A DNA stretch of 12,126 bases from an uncultured Clostridia bacterium (GTDB taxonomy: Bacteria; Bacillota; Clostridia; Peptostreptococcales; Anaerovoracaceae): assembly GCA_937928455.1 (NCBI GenBank), contig CALFUG010000231.1, forward strand, positions 1 to 12,126, read 5' to 3'. Each line of letters opens with the position of its first letter. The first letter of the stretch is position 1. Shown piece after piece: positions 1 through 5,803 of this stretch. A program made the translations under genes and the position numbers. Below the pieces are notes generated by a model that saw only the letters and a program-made list of their open reading frames with translations, had not been told where the DNA came from and made no database searches.

Positions 1-1371
1 GTAGAAAAAGAGTTCACAATTGATGAGTTAATAAGTGTGCTAAATAATGTAAAGGATGCAATTTTTATTGAAGATGAGAATGGTATTACTTTATGGTGCA
101 ATGAAGCATGTACGCATCTCTATGATATTCGACGAGAGGATGTGATTGGCGTATCTGCCCAGGAGTTGGAGAAAGCAGGTGTGTTCAGCCCTTCGGTGAC
201 CCTCAAGGTGATAGATGAAAAAAAAGAGATTACCTTGATTCATGAGAATCGAGCCGGGAAACAATTGTTGAGTACGGGGATTCCTGTTTTTTCTTCAGAA
301 GGGAAAATAGCTCAAATCATTACCACTTCAAGAGATATTACGGAACTTAGTCATTTGCAAAAGGAACTGGAGAATGTTCAAAGCAAGCTGAAAAAACTAC
401 ATGCCCCCCATAAATACGGGGACGAAGAGATTGTGGCGGTGAGCCAGGCGATGTACAATGTGTTGCAGTTGGCAAAGCGGTTGGCCGATGTGGATTCTAC
501 CGTGTTGATTACCGGAGAATCTGGTGTAGGGAAGGGCCTAATTGCGAAGTATCTTCATAAGAACGGGCACCGGAAGAATAAGCCTTTTGTTACCGTCAAT
601 TGTGGTGCTATACCTGAAAATCTGATGGAGTCGGAGCTATTTGGCTATGAGAGGGGTGCATTTACCGGATCTCGAGCGGAAGGAAAGATGGGATTATTCC
701 AAGAAGCGGAAGGGGGCACCATTTTTCTGGATGAAATCTCGGAATTGCCATTGAATCTTCAGGTAAAGCTTCTACAAGTGATACAAGAGCGTGAATTTAA
801 AAAAGTGGGAGGGGTGAAGAGCATTCCGGTAGACGTAAGAATTATTTCTGCTACCAACCGAGAACTTCGATCTTTGGTGGAAATAGGGAAGTTCCGTGAA
901 GATTTATACTACCGGTTAAATGTAGTTCCCATAAATGTGCCACCATTAAGAGAACGGAGAGAAGACATCCTCCCCTTAATTCATACAAGTCTGTACCAAT
1001 TGAATGCCAAACTTGGGGAGAGCAAGACCATTGACCCGCAGGCCTTGGCAATATTATTGACATATTCTTGGCCGGGAAATGCACGGGAAGTGGAGAACAT
1101 CATTGAAAGATTAGTGATTACCACAAGGGACTCTGTGGTAAAACCGGAAAACCTGCCATCTTATTTGTTAGAGCATAGTGGCACTCGACATCCGATTCGG
1201 TCTGAGAGATCCCTCGCAGAAGCGGTGGAAGAGGTGGAAAAGGAACTATTGGAATCCGCCTTAAAAAAACATGGTTCCACTCGAACTGTGGCAAAGGTTT
1301 TGGGAGTGAGCCAGCCTACTGTAGTAAGGAAAATGAGTAAATATGGAATAAAAAGCAAAAGTGATACATAA
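1..1371 (+). CDS. Sigma-54-dependent activator, PAS / AAA+ / HTH (5' end missing)
   Basis: This is an enhancer-binding activator of RNA polymerase carrying sigma-54. The frame is open back to base 1 and already reads like a PAS domain start, so the GTG at 37 is probably internal and the gene begins outside the window. In order, numbering codons from base 1, it has a PAS sensor (about 8-115) and a sigma-54 AAA+ domain (about 140-380). The AAA+ domain shows Walker A GESGVGKG (172-179), the sigma-54 contact loop as GAFTGS (219-224, usually GAFTGA), Walker B FLDE, the arginine-finger segment REDLYYRL and WPGNARE. A TyrR/Fis-like HTH follows near the C-terminus (VAKVLGVSQPTVVRKM). There is no receiver domain, so the PAS domain probably senses a ligand. 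It lies directly upstream of two palindromes and a -24/-12 promoter, so the 1655-4494 operon is its obvious target. The effector is unknown. Confidence 0.93.
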   Translation, partial: VEKEFTIDELISVLNNVKDAIFIEDENGITLWCNEACTHLYDIRREDVIGVSAQELEKAGVFSPSVTLKVIDEKKEITLIHENRAGKQLLSTGIPVFSSEGKIAQIITTSRDITELSHLQKELENVQSKLKKLHAPHKYGDEEIVAVSQAMYNVLQLAKRLADVDSTVLITGESGVGKGLIAKYLHKNGHRKNKPFVTVNCGAIPENLMESELFGYERGAFTGSRAEGKMGLFQEAEGGTIFLDEISELPLNLQVKLLQVIQEREFKKVGGVKSIPVDVRIISATNRELRSLVEIGKFREDLYYRLNVVPINVPPLRERREDILPLIHTSLYQLNAKLGESKTIDPQALAILLTYSWPGNAREVENIIERLVITTRDSVVKPENLPSYLLEHSGTRHPIRSERSLAEAVEEVEKELLESALKKHGSTRTVAKVLGVSQPTVVRKMSKYGIKSKSDT

Positions 1372-1378
1372 TGTAATC

Positions 1379-1400
1379 ATCGATACATATATGTATCGAT
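1379..1400. promoter_or_regulatory. Palindromic enhancer site 1 (UAS1)
   Basis: A perfect 22-bp palindrome with core CGATACATATATGTATCG begins eight bases after the activator stop codon. The core recurs at 1456-1481, and both lie upstream of a sigma-54 promoter, as expected for binding sites of a dimeric enhancer-binding protein. Its centre is about 175 bp upstream of the predicted transcription start. Assigning it to the adjacent activator is an inference. Confidence 0.75.
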
Positions 1401-1455
1401 AGCTCTGCAAGTTGAAAAGACGGCTATTTAGCAGAAAAGATAAGGCGTGTTATGG

Positions 1456-1481
1456 AATTCGATACATATTTGTATCGAATT
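1456..1481. promoter_or_regulatory. Palindromic enhancer site 2 (UAS2)
   Basis: Two perfect 11-bp arms, AATTCGATACA and TGTATCGAATT, flank the 4-bp spacer TATT. The core CGATACA-N4-TGTATCG is the same as in UAS1. The two centres are 79 bp apart, about 7.5 helical turns. This site is centred about 97 bp upstream of the predicted start, a normal distance for a sigma-54 enhancer. Confidence 0.75.
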
Positions 1482-1486
1482 TTTTT
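1456..1486 (+). terminator. Possible terminator overlapping UAS2
   Basis: The UAS2 arms would form an 11-bp A/T-rich hairpin in RNA, followed directly by a run of seven T (1480-1486). That is the layout of a weak intrinsic terminator for the activator gene. No other terminator is visible between the activator and the next gene. The stem is low in GC, so strength is uncertain. Confidence 0.35.
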
Positions 1487-1504
1487 CATAAAATTCTTAA
1501 GGCA

Positions 1505-1524
1505 TTGAAAGCAGTGGCTTTCAA
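1505..1524. repeat. Inverted repeat TTGAAAGC-N4-GCTTTCAA
   Basis: A perfect 8-bp inverted repeat with a 4-bp centre lies between UAS2 and the sigma-54 promoter. It does not share the UAS sequence, so it may be an operator for a second regulator or simply a chance hairpin. It lacks a T-run, so it is not an intrinsic terminator. Confidence 0.4.
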
Positions 1525-1537
1525 CCGGGATTCATTG

Positions 1538-1555
1538 TTGGCATGGAAGTTGCAA
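1538..1555 (+). promoter_or_regulatory. Sigma-54 (-24/-12) promoter
   Basis: The sequence TTGGCATGGAAGTTGCAA carries the invariant GG (1540-1541) and GC (1552-1553) with correct 12-bp phasing. It differs from consensus TGGCACG-N4-TTGCA at one position (C to T). Transcription should begin near 1565, leaving a leader of about 90 nt before the ATG at 1655. The upstream palindromes and the adjacent sigma-54 activator support it strongly. Confidence 0.88.
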
Positions 1556-1585
1556 TATACATAATGTACGATGGTATTGACTACA

Positions 1586-1595
1586 TGTATCGAAT
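1586..1595. promoter_or_regulatory. Possible activator half-site downstream of promoter
   Basis: TGTATCGAAT repeats the right arm of UAS2 exactly, but the matching left half is absent at the expected spacing. It falls about 20 bp after the predicted transcription start. It could be a low-affinity or regulatory half-site, or chance. Confidence 0.3.
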
Positions 1596-1654
1596 GATGC
1601 CGTGGTTGATGTCATAAAAATTCGTTTAATATTGTTGTCTAAGGAGGGTATTAA

Positions 1655-3082
1655 ATGTCAGTAAATTACAGTGATTATGTAGCCGGTTTGGTTACAAAGG
1701 CCAGAGCAGCTCAAGCAATTGCAGAGAACTTCACTCAGGAACAGGTAGATGATCTTACTTGTGCCGTTGCTTATGCGCTGACTAAGCCGGAAGTAGCTCT
1801 AAAATTCGGAGAAATGCTGGTGGAAGAGTCTGGAATGGGCATTCCGCAGGATAAGCAAGCCAAAATGTTCGGAAAAGTGAAGGGCACCTATTCCCAAATG
1901 AAAGGGTGCAAATCCGTTGGTCTTGTTGAAGTAGACGAAAAGATGGGTATGGAAAAATATGCTCGTCCTATGGGAGTTATTGGTGCGATTATCCCGGTTA
2001 CTAATGGGGAAGCAACACCGGTGGTTAAATCCTTGATGGCTTTAAAGACGAGAAATGCTGTCATTTTGGCACCTCATCCTAAAGCAAGAAAAACCAATTT
2101 TGCAGTGACAGAAGCCATTCGAGAGGCCATCGTGAAAATGGGTGCACCTGCGGATTTGGTTCAGTCCATTGATCCGGAATACGTATCCATTGAAACATCC
2201 CAGGCTTTGATGAATCAAGTGGACTTCATTTTGGCTACTGGCGGAACTCCTATGGTTAGACAGGCTTACTCTTCTGGAAATCCTGCCATCGGTGTTGGCA
2301 CAGGAAATGTAGTGTCCATCGTGGATGGAACCACGGACTTGGACAAAGCAGCTGATATGATTGTTCGTTCCAAGAGCTTTGACAATGCAACATCTTGCTC
2401 CACAGAGAATAGTATTATCTGTTTTGAATCCTGCTATGATGATTTTGTAAAAGCCATGGAAAAGCTGGGAACTTACGTAGTAAAAGAAGGTTCGGAAGAA
2501 AAAGCCAATCTGTTGAAAACTATTTGGCCGGAATCTCCAAAGAATCACGACCTGAACCGACAGATTGTAGCCCAACCTGCGAAAGAAATCGCAAAAGCTG
2601 CAGGAATTAATGTTCCAGACAATACGAAAGTGGTTATGGTTGAAGAAAATGACGGATTTGGAAACGAATTCCCCTTCACCGGAGAAAAATTATCCCCGGT
2701 GGCCGCTATTCGAAAAGCCAAAGATTTCGAAGATGCTGTGGACCAGATGATGAAAATATTAGAGTATCAAGGAAAAGGACATAGTTGCGGCATTCACACC
2801 ACGGTAAAAGAAAGAGTCACTTATTTAGGAGAAAAAGTTCCCGTATGTAAGGTTTGCGTCAACTTGCCTCAATCTTTGTCCAACTCCGGTTCTTGGGTTT
2901 GCGGTTTCCCCATGTCCATGACATTAGGATGTGGAACCTGGGGTCACAACTCCATCTCTCATAATGCAACATGGAAAGATCTTCTGAACTTTACCTATGT
3001 AGCACGCGAGATTCCGTCCTATCAACCGACAGACGAGGCGCTCTTTGATAATGGGGCAGTAAAAGCGAAAATAGATGCATAG
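1655..3082 (+). CDS. CoA-acylating aldehyde dehydrogenase, SauS-like
   Basis: This 475-residue protein is a member of the CoA-acylating aldehyde dehydrogenase group (relatives of SauS, EutE/PduP and the AdhE N-terminus). These oxidise an aldehyde with NAD(P)+ and CoA to an acyl-CoA in the cytoplasm. The predicted nucleophile is Cys248 in FDNATSCSTENS. The segment ARPMGVIGAIIPVTN (about 103-117) and the C-terminal MTLGCGTWG are typical of the group. From memory, the active-site block and C-terminus are closest to acylating sulfoacetaldehyde dehydrogenase (EC 1.2.1.81); alternatives are malonate-, succinate- or other semialdehydes. The ATG is set by AAGGAGG (1641-1647) seven bases upstream. It is the first gene after the sigma-54 promoter, with an aminotransferase 86 nt downstream that could supply its aldehyde. 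Family assignment is firm; substrate is inferred. Confidence 0.87.
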   Translation: MSVNYSDYVAGLVTKARAAQAIAENFTQEQVDDLTCAVAYALTKPEVALKFGEMLVEESGMGIPQDKQAKMFGKVKGTYSQMKGCKSVGLVEVDEKMGMEKYARPMGVIGAIIPVTNGEATPVVKSLMALKTRNAVILAPHPKARKTNFAVTEAIREAIVKMGAPADLVQSIDPEYVSIETSQALMNQVDFILATGGTPMVRQAYSSGNPAIGVGTGNVVSIVDGTTDLDKAADMIVRSKSFDNATSCSTENSIICFESCYDDFVKAMEKLGTYVVKEGSEEKANLLKTIWPESPKNHDLNRQIVAQPAKEIAKAAGINVPDNTKVVMVEENDGFGNEFPFTGEKLSPVAAIRKAKDFEDAVDQMMKILEYQGKGHSCGIHTTVKERVTYLGEKVPVCKVCVNLPQSLSNSGSWVCGFPMSMTLGCGTWGHNSISHNATWKDLLNFTYVAREIPSYQPTDEALFDNGAVKAKIDA

Positions 3083-3130
3083 TAAATAGTATTCTTAGAT
3101 AGAGTGAGCATATTGTTAAGTAGTTTTTAG

Positions 3131-3150
3131 GTTCATATTGCAATGTGAAC
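3131..3150 (+). repeat. Small hairpin before aminotransferase RBS
   Basis: GTTCATATTG and CAATGTGAAC form a 20-base inverted repeat with one G-U pair, ending five bases before the ribosome binding site of the next gene. It has no T-run. It may stabilise the processed mRNA or tune translation between the two enzymes. It also covers the GTG at 3145, which argues against that codon as the start. Confidence 0.4.
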
Positions 3151-3168
3151 GAAGTAAAGGAGATAAAA

Positions 3169-4494
3169 ATGTCAGGAATCAAAGAAATGAGTTTGAAGTA
3201 TAATCTTCACTCCTGGTCCGCTCAAGGCAAACTTAACCCCATGGTAGTGACCAAAGCAGAAGGAATCTACTTCTGGGATGAGGATGGAAATCAGTACATG
3301 GATATGTCCAGCCAATTGGTTAACCTAAATCTTGGCCATGGGAACAAAGTGGTTATTGATGCCATCAAGGCTCAGGCAGAAAAACTTCCTTTCATCGGTC
3401 CGGGATATGCATTGGATGTTCGGTCTGAAGCGGCAAAAGCCATTGTTGAGGAATCTGGTATGGAAAATGCCAAAGTATTTTTCACCAACGCTGGCGCAGA
3501 AGCCAATGAAAATGCTCTGAAGTTAGTTAAAATGTATACCAAGAAATGGAAAGTGTTTTCCATGTATCGTTCCTATCACGGATCCAGTGCTGGCGCCGGA
3601 ATGTTGACGGGAGAACCCCGACACTTTGCCAATGAGCCAGGCGGTCCTGGATTTATCAAGTTTGACGGACCTTATGCATATCGAGCTCCAAAAGCCTGTA
3701 AATTCAATAATGAAGAGGAAGTAACCGCCTTCTATTTGGAACTTCTAGAAAATCAAATTAAGTATGAAGGTCCCGAATTAATTGCGGCGATTTTCCTGGA
3801 GACAGTGGTAGGGTCAAACGGTGTTCAAATTCCTCCGAAAGGATACTTGAAAGGCGTTCGTGCTTTGTGTGATAAGTATGAAATTTTATTGGTTTGTGAC
3901 GAAGTTATGGCGGGTTGGTATCGAACAGGAACCGCATTTGCCTTCCAACAGTTTGATATCACACCGGACTTGGTAACTTTTGCAAAAGGTTCTACCTGTG
4001 GCTATGTTCCATTAGGCGGAGTTGTTGTTAGCAAAAAAATTGCAGATTATTTTGAAAACAACGTTATGTATTGCGGTTTGACCTATTCTGCTCATCCCAT
4101 GGGTTGTGCAGCAGCCGTTGCTACCATTGCGGAGTATAAGAGGCTTGATGTGGCGGGCAATGTGAAGAAATTGGCACCGGTATTAGCGGCTTTGGAAGAT
4201 GAGATGGTAGAGAAGCATGCTTGTGTGGGTCAGGTTCGACATATTGGGCTGTTCTCCATGATTGAATTGGTGAAGAATAAAGAAACCAGAGAAGCTATTG
4301 TCCCCTTCGGGAAGGATCCGGAAGGCATGATGGGAAAAATTCTGGGCATGTTGAAGAAAGAAGGTTTCGCGACCTACAGTCATGAGAACATGATTATGGT
4401 GGCACCTCCGCTAATCATTACAGAAGAGGAATTGCGAAAGGCTATGGCCATTATGGACAAAGTTTTGGATTCTGTTGACAACATGATTAAATAG
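3169..4494 (+). CDS. Class-III PLP aminotransferase, taurine/omega-amino acid type
   Basis: This 441-residue protein is a fold-type I, class-III aminotransferase, which moves an omega- or side-chain amino group to a keto acid and leaves an aldehyde. Visible landmarks are the N-terminal SWSAQGKLNPM and EGIYFWDEDGNQYMDMSSQL, the cofactor-phosphate segment TNAGAEANENALKL, Asp244 (VCDEVMAGW) for the pyridine nitrogen and Lys273 (TFAKGSTCGYVPLGG) as the Schiff-base lysine. The ATG at 3169 follows AAAGGAG (3156-3162) by six bases; an in-frame GTG at 3145 has no ribosome binding site. From memory, the N-terminus resembles proteins annotated as taurine-2-oxoglutarate transaminase. With the acylating dehydrogenase upstream it would complete amine to aldehyde to acyl-CoA. 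Beta-alanine, GABA or another omega-amine are alternatives. No transporter or sulfonate-cleaving enzyme is in view. Confidence 0.87.
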   Translation: MSGIKEMSLKYNLHSWSAQGKLNPMVVTKAEGIYFWDEDGNQYMDMSSQLVNLNLGHGNKVVIDAIKAQAEKLPFIGPGYALDVRSEAAKAIVEESGMENAKVFFTNAGAEANENALKLVKMYTKKWKVFSMYRSYHGSSAGAGMLTGEPRHFANEPGGPGFIKFDGPYAYRAPKACKFNNEEEVTAFYLELLENQIKYEGPELIAAIFLETVVGSNGVQIPPKGYLKGVRALCDKYEILLVCDEVMAGWYRTGTAFAFQQFDITPDLVTFAKGSTCGYVPLGGVVVSKKIADYFENNVMYCGLTYSAHPMGCAAAVATIAEYKRLDVAGNVKKLAPVLAALEDEMVEKHACVGQVRHIGLFSMIELVKNKETREAIVPFGKDPEGMMGKILGMLKKEGFATYSHENMIMVAPPLIITEEELRKAMAIMDKVLDSVDNMIK

Positions 4495-4518
4495 TTTTTA
4501 AACACTATTTGTCGAAGC

Positions 4519-4552
4519 AAAGCCCCTTCTCCTAGGAGAAGGGGCTTTCATT
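4519..4552 (+). terminator. Strong hairpin terminator, possibly bidirectional
   Basis: A perfect 30-base palindrome (4519-4548, arms beginning AAAGCCCCTTCTCC) sits 25 bases after the aminotransferase stop and ends in TTTCATTT. It lies between convergent operons. The opposite strand also reads TTTGCTT after the stem, so it may serve the DUF2177 gene as well. Confidence 0.85.
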
Positions 4553-4589
4553 TCGTAGTGGACTTTCTAACATATGCCACAGCGCTATA

Positions 4590-5006
4590 TTATTGAAATA
4601 GTCGGATCAATAGGAAACTGACGGTAGCTGTGGTACTACTCAGGAAAGTGCCCCATAACAAATCGATGATGGTGATAGCCACAGGCCAATCTTTCACCAC
4701 GGCTAAATTGGTCAGATCGTAGGTGGCATAAGTTATAAGGCCAAAGAACATACCCGCAAACAGTGCATAGGTCCAGCTATCTTTTGAGAGAGCCGGTGTA
4801 ATGACGAAGAAGAGAAGTCCTACCACAAAAATCAAGTAGAATATTGCGGCGGCTCCGACTCTTACTTGGTCCGTCATCAGATATCCTAAATACTTTGCGT
4901 AGAGATTTTTTGAAATCACCAGCAACCAGATCATGTCAATGGAAAGAAACACCGCAACGGATATGAGCAAATTTCTGGCACCGGACAAGGTGAACAACCA
5001 TTCCAT
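4590..5006 (-). CDS. DUF2177 family membrane protein
   Basis: A 138-residue integral membrane protein with about four hydrophobic segments (near 10-30, 48-70, 78-98 and 110-136). The motifs DLTNLAVVKDWPVAITIIDLLWG and YATYDLTN mark it as DUF2177, whose function is not established. It is the last gene of a three-gene minus-strand operon. Its ATG lies one base after the stop codon of the DUF1295 gene, and its ribosome binding site (AAAGGAGC) is inside the last codons of that gene, so the two are probably translationally coupled. In other bacteria, DUF2177 and DUF1295 genes are often found near cyclopropane-fatty-acid synthase genes, which hints at lipid modification; no such synthase is present here. 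Confidence 0.85.
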   Translation of the reverse strand: MEWLFTLSGARNLLISVAVFLSIDMIWLLVISKNLYAKYLGYLMTDQVRVGAAAIFYLIFVVGLLFFVITPALSKDSWTYALFAGMFFGLITYATYDLTNLAVVKDWPVAITIIDLLWGTFLSSTTATVSFLLIRLFQ

Positions 5007-5007
5007 G

Positions 5008-5790
5008 TTAGTGCTCCTTTCTTTTCTTTGGGGGTAACGGGAAAAATATAGAGGTTATTTCCGCATATTCCTTGTAGCCGGGAACCTTCTTCATTGATTT
5101 TTCTAAGAGAGGCACCCCGGATACGAATAGAAGAAGGAATGTAATGGTGATGGGACTGATGATTGCCCAGAATGGAACATTCCCTGCCAAGGCCATGAAA
5201 AAAATGCCCCACCACATGGTGGCTTCTCCAAAGTAATTGGGATGGCGCGTATACCGCCATAGACCTTGATTCATGATACGCCCTTTGTTGGAGGAATCAC
5301 TCAAAAAGTCCTTTAACTGCTTGTCTCCAACCGATTCAAAGAAGAAGCCCACCAGCCAGATTAACAAACCTATGATGAATAAACTTCGAAGGTAGGGGTC
5401 TTCCTGATTTCGAATAAGGATGATGGGTGCCGATATCACCAACATGAAGAATCCTTGTAACATGTATACCTGAAAAAATGCGCGCGGCACTACCCATTTT
5501 CCCCATTCCTCCCGCCATGTGCGGTATCGAAAGTCTTCTGTTTTCCCTACATTGCGTTTCATAATGTGGTAGAACAGACGAACACCCCAGATGGTAACTA
5601 GAATCGTAATCATTGTTCGGGGCACAAAAGAGTTTTCGTTACTGGTCATTAGATACCAGGCAATCAATACAAAGCCCATTCCCCAACCGATATCCACGAT
5701 GGAATTGTTTTTCAATATGGTTCCCATGATGAAAAAAGCGGTGAAATATGCCAAAACAAGGAGCAGTACATCTAGAAAAATGATGGGCAT
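5008..5790 (-). CDS. DUF1295 family membrane protein (steroid 5-alpha-reductase-like)
   Basis: A 260-residue polytopic membrane protein with about six to seven hydrophobic segments. The conserved C-terminal block GLWRYTRHPNYFGE (176-189), followed by VPLLEKSMKKVPGYKEY, is the hallmark of DUF1295, related to steroid 5-alpha-reductases and isoprenylcysteine methyltransferases. The exact reaction is unknown; a reductase or methyltransferase acting on a lipid-soluble substrate is likely. The lysine/arginine-rich tail PKKRKEH probably faces the cytoplasm. The ATG follows AAGGAGG by seven bases, and this site overlaps the stop region of the upstream DAK2/DegV gene (13-base gap). It is the middle gene of the operon. 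Confidence 0.88.
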   Translation of the reverse strand: MPIIFLDVLLLVLAYFTAFFIMGTILKNNSIVDIGWGMGFVLIAWYLMTSNENSFVPRTMITILVTIWGVRLFYHIMKRNVGKTEDFRYRTWREEWGKWVVPRAFFQVYMLQGFFMLVISAPIILIRNQEDPYLRSLFIIGLLIWLVGFFFESVGDKQLKDFLSDSSNKGRIMNQGLWRYTRHPNYFGEATMWWGIFFMALAGNVPFWAIISPITITFLLLFVSGVPLLEKSMKKVPGYKEYAEITSIFFPLPPKKRKEH

Positions 5791-5803
5791 TGAAATACCT
5801 CCT

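Noticed and set aside
37..39. GTG as start of the sigma-54 activator
   Set aside because: The frame is open to the window edge and the residues before it already fit a PAS domain start, so the gene is more likely truncated by the window.
1379..1481. Twin palindromes considered as transposon ends or an attachment site
   Set aside because: No transposase or integrase lies nearby, spacing is only 79 bp, and the sigma-54 promoter explains them better as enhancer sites.
2042..2575. 177-codon minus-strand open frame
   Set aside because: Antisense shadow of the aldehyde dehydrogenase, which has clear motifs, start signal and operon context.
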